64,000 nt of DNA from Capilliphycus salinus (lineage in GTDB: Bacteria > Cyanobacteriota > Cyanobacteriia > Cyanobacteriales > Microcoleaceae). Within the stretch, counting starts at the first letter, position 1, and each line of letters begins with the position of its first letter. The notes beneath the pieces were generated by a model, which saw only the letters and a list, made by a program, of their open reading frames with translations, was not told the DNA's origin and did no database searches. Below, in pieces: positions 8,846 through 17,471 of this stretch. A program made the position numbers and the translations under genes. The stretch covers positions 6,014,001 to 6,078,000 of the forward strand of contig NZ_CP178543.1 of assembly GCF_047276495.1 (NCBI RefSeq), given 5' to 3'.

Positions 8846-8947
8846 AAAGTTAGTGGGAAAACGAATTCTCGGTCTCTACTATTCAATCTGGCCGAATCGG
8901 GGTATTATCTTGGAGTAGTAATCTATCTCAAGTTTTGAGGATAGGAT

Positions 8948-11188
8948 ATGGGCTGGATGCGGTACGTTGCTGTAGCATTGATCAATACTGTGGGTGCGGT
9001 CGTTGGAATTATCTTGATTCCGATGCCTCAATGGGTATTGGCTCAATCATCCCCGAACACTCCCGAGATAGAATACAGAATTGATGACTCTAGCCTCCTC
9101 GACGAACCCTCAGATGTTATCTTTCCCGAGTCTAGCCTGACGGAAAACGAACCGCCTCAACCGCAATCTCTAGAGGATTTGTATCGACTGCGCGATCAAC
9201 TCAAAGCCGACTTAGAAAAACTATCCGATTCTGAGGATATCTCCAGTTTAGAAGCTTGGCAGTATGAACTGCAACTGCAACAATATCAAACCGGACTGCG
9301 TGCTTTGCGTCAAACCGAAACCCGCATTCGCCGCGAAGAAGAAGCCGCACAGCTTTGGGATGTGGCGACTCAACAGGCGTCCCAAGCCGTAGCAGCCGGC
9401 AAACAAAACCCTCCCGACTGGGAAAGCGCCCAAACGTTTTGGGTACAAGCTATTGATAGTTTGCGACAAATTCCCTCGGAAACTTTTTTAACTGAAAAAG
9501 CGGTTGAAAAAATTGTAGAATATCAAGGGTATTTGGCGATCGCAACTTACGAACGGGCAATCGTTCAATCGCAACAAAAAGACGATCCAACCCCCGAAAA
9601 AGACGGTCAATATTCGGTGGATGTTCCCCAATTTCCGGGGTTTGAAATGTACGGAGATACCAACCGAGATGGAGTGATTAACGCCGCCGATGAAGTCCGC
9701 CCCGCCCGATGGTCATTGTCAACCGGGCCGCTGATGTTGTTTAATAATGATGATGACGATCGCGATGGTTTTCCTGATTGGAAAGATCAAATTGTTAATG
9801 GAAAATACGATCGCGAAGATTTAGCTCAAATTCACTTTAAAATATCTCCAGAATATCAAGGTGCGGAGATTTTTATTACTACAGATACTCAAGCCCAACC
9901 GTTTGTAAATATCTTTCAAAAAACGGCTGGCGGTTGGGTTCCGGTTGATTTGACGGGTGAAAAAGCTTTAACCTTTAATCAGGATATGATTTTAGGGGTG
10001 GAAGCCAAACAATTTGCTCACAACAATTGGACGGGTTTGGTAAGCTTAAAAGCGGTGGCTCGTCGGGATAATCAAGAGATCGCTTCCGATACGATTCAAA
10101 TGGGGGTTGCGCCTTGGATGATGTCTCCAAATACGGCGTCGGTGTCGGAAGTTCATCTGAGCGATCGCGGAGAAAATCGGGAGTTGATCGCGGAGGTTAA
10201 ACAGGTGGTTGAACCGAGGGGTGCGACTCCAAAAATTACTCCGGGAGAGACGGCTTGGATGCAGGATACCACAGAAATTGGTTATGTGCAATTTCCCGGT
10301 GAAAATAGTCTAAAAAGCTATCCGGTGGCGTTAAATGGAAATCGTTCCGGAGAAAGCGATGATTATGCCGAATCGTTAATGAATCGCAATTTTGGTTGGT
10401 TTGAAATGGGTAAACCCCGTTCTCTCGATCCGTTGAATCAATGGTTAGATTGGTATAGTAATTTAGAAGTTACTCCGGCGCTTCCAAACTATCCGATGGG
10501 ACGGATTTATTATGGGAAAGCCGACGAAGAAACGTTGCATCCCGATGTGGTAGAATTCCTAAAAGCGCAGCAGGTTCAGGGGCCGCCAATTGAGATTGAT
10601 ACGTCTTGGTTGATGGTGCGTCATGTGAGTGAAATTATTAATTTTATTCCCAGTCAAACGGGGGAACCTTTGCTGTTAATTGTGAGTCCCAGATCGGGGC
10701 TTAAACTGATAGAAGAATTGGCAGAAAAGGGTTATGAAGGGGCGGCGATTAATCGCGGTTTGAGTACGCAAACGACGATTAGGGCGGCTTTGAATAATCG
10801 TTTATTGGTTCAGCATAATCTACAGTTACAGCGAGAAAAAATTGATCCGCTGTTGAAGAAGTTGAAACGAGAGTTGAATCTCAATGATGATCAAATTATT
10901 GAAGTTCCGGTCTTATTTGGGTATAGTGGTTATGCTTGGTGGCCGAATTTAGTTAATGCGGTTTTTGTTAATGGTGAGTTGTTGGTGCCGAACCCTCGCG
11001 GGGCGTTAATTGATGGTCGAGATTATACTCAGGAAGACTTCAAAAGACGGCTGGCTGTGGCGGGGTTGAATGTGAATTTCCTCAATGATAGTTACTATCA
11101 GGAACTTAAGGGAGATGTGTACACGGGTATTAATACCACCCGCGAGGCTTCACAACAACCGTTTTGGGAAGTGTTACCCCAACGTTGA
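8948..11188 (+). CDS. Exported peptidylarginine deiminase (PAD) homologue, probably catalytically inactive
   Basis: Signal peptide at residues 1-33 (cleavage near VLA-QS), then a charged coiled coil (about 75-140). Two acidic, Ca2+-loop-like stretches follow: DTNRDGVINAADE near 237-249 and DDDDRDGFPDWKD. A PAD middle/C-terminal region follows. It matches animal PAD over the catalytic domain: WMQD (D440, equal to PAD4 D350), EIGYVQFPG, LEVTPA...YPMGRIYYG, FLKAQQVQ, SWLMVRHVSE, SPRSGLKL, WWPNLVNAVFVNG, PNPRG, LNVNFLND and GDVYTGIN. Of the four catalytic residues, Asp440 and His559 remain. The second Asp is Ser561 (HVSE instead of HVDE) and the nucleophilic Cys is Thr726 (YTGIN instead of HCGTN). 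Citrullination activity is therefore unlikely; a binding or scaffold role is inference. Homology is firm; the biological role is unknown. Confidence 0.85.
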   Translation: MGWMRYVAVALINTVGAVVGIILIPMPQWVLAQSSPNTPEIEYRIDDSSLLDEPSDVIFPESSLTENEPPQPQSLEDLYRLRDQLKADLEKLSDSEDISSLEAWQYELQLQQYQTGLRALRQTETRIRREEEAAQLWDVATQQASQAVAAGKQNPPDWESAQTFWVQAIDSLRQIPSETFLTEKAVEKIVEYQGYLAIATYERAIVQSQQKDDPTPEKDGQYSVDVPQFPGFEMYGDTNRDGVINAADEVRPARWSLSTGPLMLFNNDDDDRDGFPDWKDQIVNGKYDREDLAQIHFKISPEYQGAEIFITTDTQAQPFVNIFQKTAGGWVPVDLTGEKALTFNQDMILGVEAKQFAHNNWTGLVSLKAVARRDNQEIASDTIQMGVAPWMMSPNTASVSEVHLSDRGENRELIAEVKQVVEPRGATPKITPGETAWMQDTTEIGYVQFPGENSLKSYPVALNGNRSGESDDYAESLMNRNFGWFEMGKPRSLDPLNQWLDWYSNLEVTPALPNYPMGRIYYGKADEETLHPDVVEFLKAQQVQGPPIEIDTSWLMVRHVSEIINFIPSQTGEPLLLIVSPRSGLKLIEELAEKGYEGAAINRGLSTQTTIRAALNNRLLVQHNLQLQREKIDPLLKKLKRELNLNDDQIIEVPVLFGYSGYAWWPNLVNAVFVNGELLVPNPRGALIDGRDYTQEDFKRRLAVAGLNVNFLNDSYYQELKGDVYTGINTTREASQQPFWEVLPQR

Positions 11189-11280
11189 AGACGGTGACGA
11201 CCGGGGACAAAGCGGTTATTGAGTTTACTTGTCATTAATGCTTAGACTTATTCGGATTAAATCTCATTAAATTAAAAAAA

Positions 11281-11309
11281 AGGAGATCGGGCGCTAATTC
11301 CCGTCTCCT
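11281..11309 (-). terminator. Terminator-like hairpin
   Basis: AGGAGATCGGG (11281-11291) pairs with CCCGTCTCCT (11300-11309) with one bulged base and an 8-base loop. An A-run precedes it on the plus strand and becomes a U-run for minus-strand transcripts, so it terminates leftward transcription best. It may also fold at the end of the PAD transcript. Confidence 0.5.
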
Positions 11310-11523
11310 GAATACTTTGTTTGAGTTATACGAGATCACAACTAAAGTTGCGACTGTTGCATATCGATATCGTTTTTTATCGCTTCACCAACTGAGAAAC
11401 ATTAATCAAACTGTTCTACTCTATAGACTAACAAAGTTCTCCAACTATTGCAAGTATTTCTCAATTATTTTTCAAAGACGTTCCCGGAAAGAGGTTTCGG
11501 GTGTCGGGGCGGGTTGACCAGTC

Positions 11524-11591
11524 AAAAACCCGGTTTCTGGAACAATACACACCGTCTATTTGAGGAAGCGGTAGAAGAAACCGGGTTTTTT
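11524..11591. terminator. AAAACCCGGTTTCT-type inverted repeat, probable bidirectional terminator
   Basis: AAAACCCGGTTTCT at 11525-11538 and its reverse complement at 11576-11590 flank a 37-base loop, with T-runs on both outer sides. It is 25 bases past the stop of the NB-ARC gene. Related hairpins recur at 47894 and 54036, so it is also a dispersed repeat. Confidence 0.65.
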
Positions 11592-11616
11592 AGCCTGTAC
11601 TATACTAGATTCAATC

Positions 11617-14565
11617 TCACTCGGAACCGGAAACGGAAGCCCCCAAAGCGACAATGCGACTGATCTGATCGGTGGTTAAACCCGTGACGCCGGTAATATT
11701 CATGTGTTCGTAGGCGCCGGTTGCCCTCAAAGTCTCCTGATACTGGACGGTTTGAACGTTCCAAAGCTGAATCGTCCCTTCGCAAGTGCCGATCGCTAAA
11801 ATCTTACCATTGGGACTAAAAGCCAAAGCGTGAATCGGGTCGGGGGTGTGGTGTAACGTTCTCAAACACTGTCCGGTGTGTCGGTTCCACAATTTCACAG
11901 TACCATCATTACTGCCGCTGGCTAAAATGGGTTGATCGGGACTATTGGTAATGGACTCAATCCCATGACTGTGACCCCGCCAAGTTTGTAAACAAGTTCC
12001 GCTGCTGACATCCCACAACTTCAGGGTACAATCATCACTTCCACTGACTAAAAGCGGAGTTCCCTCAAGTCCCTGAGTATTCAACGGAGAAGCCAAATCG
12101 CCATCGGTTGCCGGCCAGTCTGTCGTTAGGGGCGAAGTTTCCCCATTCAACGGGGGTGACGCCAAACCGTCCCAGGGAAAATGTAGCGGGGCGAATAACA
12201 AACAACTGACCCGATCTTGATGTCCGCGACAAATTCGCAAACATTCGAGGCGATTGATATCCCATAACTGAATGGTCGAGTCTTCGCCGGCCGTCGCCAG
12301 AAGACCCTGAGGGCTAAAAGCGATCGCGGCGACCCGAGTTTCGACGGGCAGATCGCGTTCAACCCGACCGAAGCGAACATCCCAAAGCCGAATCGTCCCA
12401 TCTTCGCCACAACTCGCCAAACGTTGGCCCAAGGGACTCCAAGCGATCGCGTTGACTCCGCCGTGATGGGCCGACCACACCTGACGAGAGTGACCGGTCT
12501 GCACGTCCCACAAACGAATTGTGCCATCTTGACTGCTGGTGGCGAGGGTTTGTCCGTCCCCACTCCAGGCGAGGGCCGTCACCGCCCCCCGATGGGAGGG
12601 ACTCATTAGCTGCTGTTGATATTCAGATCGCAAGGACCACAGACGCACTTCTCCCCAAATATTTCCGGTGGCTAAATAAGTATTATCTTGGCTAAAAGCG
12701 ATCGCGGTAATTTCCCCGATACTTTGGGCAAAAATAGAATAGGAAAGGTTAGCGTAGGCAAAATTAACTTGATGCAAATTAACCTGCTGTAAATCGGCGT
12801 GCCAAACGGTGAGGTGAGAAAAATCGTAACCGCTCAAATCAATTTGAAGCCGAATACAGAGGTTTAACCAGTTGCCGACACCGTAGCCCGAACCCTGTTT
12901 TTCCATTTGTCGCAACCGCTCTAAAATCGTTTGCAGTTGTTCTATTAAAGCTCTCGAAGAACTAAAGGTCATTTGTAGCGCCCGGGCGATGGGTTCTAAA
13001 ATGGAAGAGCGCTGATGTTCTCGCACCGATCGCTCGACTGTGGTTTTGATCAGGGCGATCTGAACAAATTGTTTGATCTCTCCGGTGGTTAACTCGTGAA
13101 CGATTTGTTCGGTGAGACAGTGGGTGAGATATTCCATCACCATCGGGCAGATCAGATAATAGTTTTCTTCGGTGGTTTCAGTCGGCTTTTTGTTGCTAAT
13201 TTGATTGTCTTTTTGGGGTGAAAAAGCGGGTTTTTTTCGTCTTTCTCTTTTAACGAGCGATCGCCAAGTTAAAGCTTCTAAGGCTTGTAAAATACTGGCT
13301 TGAGAAACGGGCGGAATTAAATCTCGATGTAATTGTTTAACGGTGGTTTGTCCGCGATCGATAGCGATCCAGAACATAATCGCCATTTCTAAGGGAGATA
13401 AACGCTGAAACTGGGGAGCCAGTAAACGGCGAATCCCGTTTAAAATGACAGAACGGTGTTCTAAAAATTGAGCAATTTCCCCTTCAAATAAGTCTTGAAT
13501 GGCGGTGGAAACTATTTTTAAAGCCAGGGGGCTGTAGCTGTAGAGTTCGCACAAAGAACGTTTTTGTTCGGGTGAACCGCAGACCGATTCTAACAAGGCG
13601 CTGGCGGCGTCGGTTGACCCTTCCAATAAAAACGATCGCACGGCAGGACCGGTGCCTTCTAGGGCGGCAATTTCGGGAGGTTTTTCCCGCGAAGTTAACA
13701 GCAAACAACTTTGATGAACGGTTTCTCCCATCGCCCGCAACAGTTCGCCGTAGCCTTCGCACCCCGGGCGATAGCGTCCGGTTGTTCCTTCGAGTAGAAT
13801 GCTTTCAACGTTATCTAAAACGATTAAACAGCGGGTGCGGCGGGCGAGGCGAATGAATTCACCGATCTCGCTGAATGAACTGGTATTTGTGGTGGGGGTT
13901 AAACTGGGGGTGGCGGGGGTTGTGGGTTCGGAAGTCGAGGGGGAAATAAAAGACAGAAGCTGAGTTAAAACGGTTTTGGGGGCGGGGGCGTAGCGCAGAC
14001 TGCGCCAAATGACCACATCAAATTCGGTTTTTAGCTGTTCGATCAGTTTAACCACCAATGCACTTTTGCCAATACCGCCCATTCCCATGACGGCGAGGAG
14101 TCTTACCGAGTCGGTTTGAATGTAGTGTTGGAGTTGAGCGAGTTCTCTGGTGCGTCCGTAGAAAACGGAGACGTCGGGCGCTTCTCCCCAGTCCCAACGC
14201 TTGGGAACGGTTGAGGCTGGGGGTTCCGTCGGTTGGGGAACGGGAGAAAGGGGACTGTCGCCGTTGGGGGGTTGGGGAGTAACGGTCGCTGTTGGGACAG
14301 TGGCGGGGGTGGAGGCGCTGTATCGTTGAATCAGGAGAGAGCGAAAATTTTTCTTGGTGACTTTTTGTCCGAAGACCATTGAGAGTGAATGCCACAGCCC
14401 TGCGGCGACGCCCTTGATATAATCGGGGTCATAGCCTGCATCTTCTGCGATATCGGCATAGCCTTTTCCTTCCCAGGAATGTCGAAAGACGAGAGTTTTA
14501 ACGGTGTTTAACGAACCTGGGGGTAAAGTTCTTTCTAGAATTGCTAAGGCTTCGTCAACTTTCAT
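11617..14565 (-). CDS. NB-ARC (STAND) ATPase with N-terminal HTH-like domain and seven WD40 repeats
   Basis: 982 residues. The first ~90 residues (EALAILERTL, VFRHSWEGKGYADIAEDAGYDPDYIKGVAAGLW, FGQKVTKKNF) are the conserved helical domain that heads many cyanobacterial STAND proteins (a vMAP-type HTH). A Pro/Thr-rich linker follows. The NB-ARC ATPase has P-loop GMGGIGKS (K167), Walker B C-L-I-V-L-D-N, and LLLTSREKP. A helical arm leads to seven WD40 units (for example DGTIRLWDV, DSTIQLWDI, DGTVKLWN), enough for one propeller. Unit five carries an insert of about 45 residues rich in Pro, Ser and Thr. STAND proteins are ATP-gated switches that oligomerise on ligand sensing through the repeats. 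The effector here is not evident, so it probably recruits a partner. A hairpin terminator follows the gene. Confidence 0.9.
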   Translation of the reverse strand: MKVDEALAILERTLPPGSLNTVKTLVFRHSWEGKGYADIAEDAGYDPDYIKGVAAGLWHSLSMVFGQKVTKKNFRSLLIQRYSASTPATVPTATVTPQPPNGDSPLSPVPQPTEPPASTVPKRWDWGEAPDVSVFYGRTRELAQLQHYIQTDSVRLLAVMGMGGIGKSALVVKLIEQLKTEFDVVIWRSLRYAPAPKTVLTQLLSFISPSTSEPTTPATPSLTPTTNTSSFSEIGEFIRLARRTRCLIVLDNVESILLEGTTGRYRPGCEGYGELLRAMGETVHQSCLLLTSREKPPEIAALEGTGPAVRSFLLEGSTDAASALLESVCGSPEQKRSLCELYSYSPLALKIVSTAIQDLFEGEIAQFLEHRSVILNGIRRLLAPQFQRLSPLEMAIMFWIAIDRGQTTVKQLHRDLIPPVSQASILQALEALTWRSLVKRERRKKPAFSPQKDNQISNKKPTETTEENYYLICPMVMEYLTHCLTEQIVHELTTGEIKQFVQIALIKTTVERSVREHQRSSILEPIARALQMTFSSSRALIEQLQTILERLRQMEKQGSGYGVGNWLNLCIRLQIDLSGYDFSHLTVWHADLQQVNLHQVNFAYANLSYSIFAQSIGEITAIAFSQDNTYLATGNIWGEVRLWSLRSEYQQQLMSPSHRGAVTALAWSGDGQTLATSSQDGTIRLWDVQTGHSRQVWSAHHGGVNAIAWSPLGQRLASCGEDGTIRLWDVRFGRVERDLPVETRVAAIAFSPQGLLATAGEDSTIQLWDINRLECLRICRGHQDRVSCLLFAPLHFPWDGLASPPLNGETSPLTTDWPATDGDLASPLNTQGLEGTPLLVSGSDDCTLKLWDVSSGTCLQTWRGHSHGIESITNSPDQPILASGSNDGTVKLWNRHTGQCLRTLHHTPDPIHALAFSPNGKILAIGTCEGTIQLWNVQTVQYQETLRATGAYEHMNITGVTGLTTDQISRIVALGASVSGSE

Positions 14566-14895
14566 TCGCTCTCACGCTTTGGTGCATCTGTGTTCTCTTG
14601 TTCTGATTTTACTGGACTCATCCTGACGACAAATTGTTCGGATTGAGACGATCACAGAAAAGGGTATATCTTGTTATAGCAGGGTTTTTGTTGATTGATT
14701 GGTATCAAATTGACTTTTTGCCTTGTAATCAAATCCTGATGTGGAGATCTGCAAGTTCTTGGCAATTTATTTTTCTTTAATAGAGCTTAAAAATGTTTGA
14801 AATTTGGTGAGGGTGGAAATGAAAAAGCCCAGAGACTTGGCTCTGGGTTTGTAGTTGAGTTGCGATCGGTTGGTATAGCTCGGGCTGAGGGGGGG
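14566..14895. other. Intergenic region upstream of the NB-ARC gene
   Basis: It holds the promoter region of the minus-strand NB-ARC gene and, at its right end, the terminator of the next gene (14827-14850). No other feature is seen. Confidence 0.4.
14822..14850 (-). terminator. Rho-independent terminator of the WecG/TagA gene
   Basis: CCCAGAG (14828-14834) pairs perfectly with CTCTGGG (14841-14847) around a 6-base loop. On the minus strand the hairpin is followed by CTTTTTC. It lies about 45 bases past the stop at 14896. Confidence 0.75.
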
Positions 14896-16071
14896 TTAAG
14901 CGGCGATTACATCACTTAAGTCACCCGCCAGATAACGTAAGATTGAATCGACGGTTTCGTTTTTGAGCCATCCCTTCTCGACGGCGATTTCTCCAAAGCG
15001 CATCCGGGTTTGGCTTTGTTCGATTAAGATGGCTTCAATTTGGTGATCGCTGAGTAAGTTGGCGGCTTTCAGGTAGTGACCAATGGGTTGTTTGCGGGGT
15101 TCGGTGGCGACTTTCGGTAACTGTTCGGCGAAAAAGTCGATGGTGTCTTGATTGACCCATCCCCAATCGGCGACAATCTCTCCAAATCGCAGATGACGCT
15201 GTTGGGCTTGAGCATCCAAAACCAGGTTGACTTGATTCGGGGTGAGCAAACCGGCTTCTTGCAAGAGTTGACCCAGTAAGGGCATTTGCAGCTTGGGAGT
15301 GGTCGAGGATGCCAAGGAAAACTGAGGGGAACGATAGAGGTTGAGGCGTTGTTGGAGGACTAACCACACGAAGGGTAGATCGTTAATCAGATAGCGTTTC
15401 CACAGTCGTTTCGGTTCGCAGGAGAGGCGGTAGAGCCATTCCATCCCCAGTTCGCTCATCCATTGGGGAGAACGGGGTTTTTCGCCGGCTTCAAAGTCAA
15501 TCGAGGCACCAATCGCCAGGAAGACGCGAATATTTTTGAGTTTGTGTTTGTGTTTAACGATCCATTTTTCCTGTTTGGGGGCGCCCAAGCCAACCGCTAA
15601 AACTGTTGCTTTCGACTGGTTGATCCGATCTACAATTCTTTGGCATTCGACCTCATCTTTCTCGAAACCATAGGGGGGAGAGTAGGTATCTACAACCATG
15701 TTTCGCCCGACAATGCTATTGATTTTTTCTTGAGCGCGAGCGGCTACGCCTTCGGCGGCACCGAGTAAAAAGATGGTGGTATTTTCGCAGTTTTTATAGT
15801 GTGTGTAAAAAGCGGGGAATAAATCGGAGCCGGAGATTTTTTCACGAATGGGTTGACCGAGCAGGCGAGAGGCGTAGTATAAGACTTGACTGTCGCAGAC
15901 TCGGTAATCTGAATTTTGATAGATTTGGTAAAATTCTTCGTCCCGTTGCAAGTTCACTAAGTGGTCTACATTTGGGGTGAACACGACACCACCCCGTTGA
16001 CCTAACTTCTGGAGCAGTTCATCTTGAGACAGGTTATCAATATTGACATTAAGAATTTTAACGGTATTCAT
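14896..16071 (-). CDS. WecG/TagA/CpsF family glycosyltransferase with duplicated C-terminal module
   Basis: Residues 1-245 are a WecG/TagA/CpsF (GT26) transferase, which adds a UDP-activated N-acetyl-mannosamine-type sugar to a lipid-linked intermediate of a surface polysaccharide. Seen: FTPNVDHLVNLQRD, DYRVCDSQVLYYASRLLG, ISGSDLFP, LLGAAEGVAARA, VGLGAPKQEKWI, AIGASIDFEAGEKPRSPQWM and GMEWLYRL. Beyond the usual length (about 250 residues) there is a 140-residue tail with two copies of a roughly 60-residue unit (LGQLLQEAGLLTPNQVNLVL...RFGEIVADWGWV and IGHYLKAANLLSDHQIEAIL...RFGEIAVEKGWL). These resemble the N-terminal domain of GspE/MshE ATPases, which can bind nucleotides or partner proteins. 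Regulation of polysaccharide synthesis through that tail is inference. Confidence 0.88.
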   Translation of the reverse strand: MNTVKILNVNIDNLSQDELLQKLGQRGGVVFTPNVDHLVNLQRDEEFYQIYQNSDYRVCDSQVLYYASRLLGQPIREKISGSDLFPAFYTHYKNCENTTIFLLGAAEGVAARAQEKINSIVGRNMVVDTYSPPYGFEKDEVECQRIVDRINQSKATVLAVGLGAPKQEKWIVKHKHKLKNIRVFLAIGASIDFEAGEKPRSPQWMSELGMEWLYRLSCEPKRLWKRYLINDLPFVWLVLQQRLNLYRSPQFSLASSTTPKLQMPLLGQLLQEAGLLTPNQVNLVLDAQAQQRHLRFGEIVADWGWVNQDTIDFFAEQLPKVATEPRKQPIGHYLKAANLLSDHQIEAILIEQSQTRMRFGEIAVEKGWLKNETVDSILRYLAGDLSDVIAA

Positions 16072-16332
16072 AGGTAAGAACTCAGAGCAATGATTTAGAT
16101 TGATTGAAAATCTAGATGAACTCTAGGCGATGCGGATATTAATTAGCCCTCAAGCACTGATTTCAGCGATGAGTGTAGCGTGGGTACGATAGCCCCAACT
16201 GCTTGGGTTGTCAATAAATGTCCCCGGAATTGGTCGCATCTATGAATCTTTGATAAAAATTTTAGATGCCTAGTTGCCGATCCTGTTTTAATTTAGGTTT
16301 CGGTTGTTCTCCTAATTATAGGAGGAATTATT

Positions 16333-16392
16333 GTAAAGATACCAGGTATTTTTGTAAAGTTTAGAGGTTTTCTGTGTAAAGCTTCAGTAAAG
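16333..16392 (+). promoter_or_regulatory. Four GTAAAG direct repeats in helical phase
   Basis: GTAAAG occurs at 16333, 16354, 16376 and 16387. The spacings of 21, 22 and 11 bases are about two, two and one DNA turns, so all copies face the same side of the helix. This is what a cooperative response-regulator site would look like. The factor is unknown, and the site could serve either divergent gene. Confidence 0.35.
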
Positions 16393-16606
16393 ATACGGAG
16401 AGGCCTGAGATCCGACTGTGAAGGGGAAATCAGTGAAATTCCCGAAGGGATTAAAATTTCACTCTGGAGTCAGATCCTTGCCTTATTAAAATTCTATCTC
16501 AATGAAGAGGTAAAAGTTGAGTAAAATCTGTTTTTTGGTTGTTGATTTTGTGTGAAGTTATCAAACTTTTAGACAAATCAGACAAAATAGACTTTCATAA
16601 ATTTGA

Positions 16607-16633
16607 TTGACATCCCTGAGAGACCAGTATAAT
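16607..16633 (+). promoter_or_regulatory. Sigma70-like promoter for the sigma/DUF1822/CHAT cluster
   Basis: A perfect -35 TTGACA (16607-16612) and a perfect -10 TATAAT (16628-16633) are separated by 15 bases, shorter than the usual 17. A start near 16640 would leave a leader of about 130 bases before the preferred GTG. Confidence 0.5.
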
Positions 16634-16756
16634 CTTAGCAGTCGATCGCCTTGATGAGAGCAACCCGGATCAAACAACCATACTACGCTTTGTCTCCTCC
16701 TGGTCAGTTAAACTCAAAGCATCTGAGGGTTTACCACCTAACCCCGATCAAGCGAA

Positions 16757-16763
16757 AGAGGAG
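16757..16763 (+). promoter_or_regulatory. Shine-Dalgarno that selects a GTG start
   Basis: AGAGGAG lies 10 bases before the GTG at 16774. The upstream TTG (16651) and ATG (16654) lack such a site. It sets the start of the sigma-like gene. Confidence 0.5.
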
Positions 16764-16773
16764 AGCGCCAACT

Positions 16774-17469
16774 GTGGATCAACAAATCAAAGACTTAATT
16801 GAGCAACTCCATCAATTTGAACACACCAGTTCTAAAGGACGCAAAGCTCTAACTCGACTACTGATTATCATTCAGGGACATCCGGATTTATACCGATCCT
16901 CCCATCCGAACTATTGTGAGGCGCTCAATCGTAGCCTGGAATGGATGTGTAAAAATATACTATCTTTTGAACCTCGTCCTCCTTCTGTGGAGCAGAGTCT
17001 AATTCGTTGGATTAATGGTTATCTCAAGTGGCGGGTGCGAGATTTGTTTACTCCTGATACTTTATTTAAACATAATGTTCACAGTTTAGATCAACCAATC
17101 ACCAATGCTGAGGGACAATCAACGACTTTGTTAGATGGGATTCAAGATCCAAATGCGATCACAGATATTGAGGGATGGATTGAAGAAAGTCAAAAAAACA
17201 GACGTTTGAGTGTGGGGGATGCGGTTTGGGAATATATCGAACAAGATCCGGAAAATCGGCTAAAAAATTGCTATCCGAGAAACCACCCTGAATGTAATTG
17301 TCAAATTTTAGCGATGGGGTTACTGTTGCAACAACCCTCTCAGAAAATTCGAGAGATTGCCCGAGAATATAATATCAGTGACCAAACTCTTTACTCTCAC
17401 TGGAAGCGAAAATGTCTTCCTTTGTTACAAACCATCTGCGACCAAATTAGCAAGGACTTTGGAGTGTAA
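16774..17469 (+). CDS. Sigma-70-family-like factor heading a DUF1822/CHAT cluster
   Basis: The protein has a sigma region 2-like helical block (NRSLEWMCKNILSFEP, LIRWINGYLKWRVRDLF) and a C-terminal helix-turn-helix of region 4 type (KIREIAREYNISDQTLYSHWKRKCLPLL). Sigma factors direct RNA polymerase to promoters; whether this divergent member does so is not shown. Such factors next to a DUF1822 gene and a CHAT or CHASE2 gene are a recurrent cyanobacterial arrangement. An open frame reaches back to 16651, but those residues are low-complexity and basic. GTG at 16774, with AGAGGAG 10 bases upstream, starts a protein beginning D-Q-Q-I-K-D-L-I. The stop lies 2 bases before the next start, so translation is probably coupled. 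Confidence 0.78.
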   Translation: MDQQIKDLIEQLHQFEHTSSKGRKALTRLLIIIQGHPDLYRSSHPNYCEALNRSLEWMCKNILSFEPRPPSVEQSLIRWINGYLKWRVRDLFTPDTLFKHNVHSLDQPITNAEGQSTTLLDGIQDPNAITDIEGWIEESQKNRRLSVGDAVWEYIEQDPENRLKNCYPRNHPECNCQILAMGLLLQQPSQKIREIAREYNISDQTLYSHWKRKCLPLLQTICDQISKDFGV

Positions 17470-17471
17470 AA

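Larger units (their letters stand above)
11189..11616. other. Convergent intergenic region with two hairpins
   Basis: It lies between the PAD homologue (plus) and the NB-ARC gene (minus). It contains two terminator-like inverted repeats, listed separately (11281-11309 and 11524-11591). Nothing else coding or structured is visible. Confidence 0.4.
16072..16773. other. Long regulatory region upstream of the sigma/DUF1822/CHAT cluster
   Basis: It divides the divergent wecG-like gene from the sigma-like gene. It contains a set of GTAAAG direct repeats (16333-16392) and a sigma70-like promoter (16607-16633), listed separately. The stretch 16140-16240 has no gene. Confidence 0.45.
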
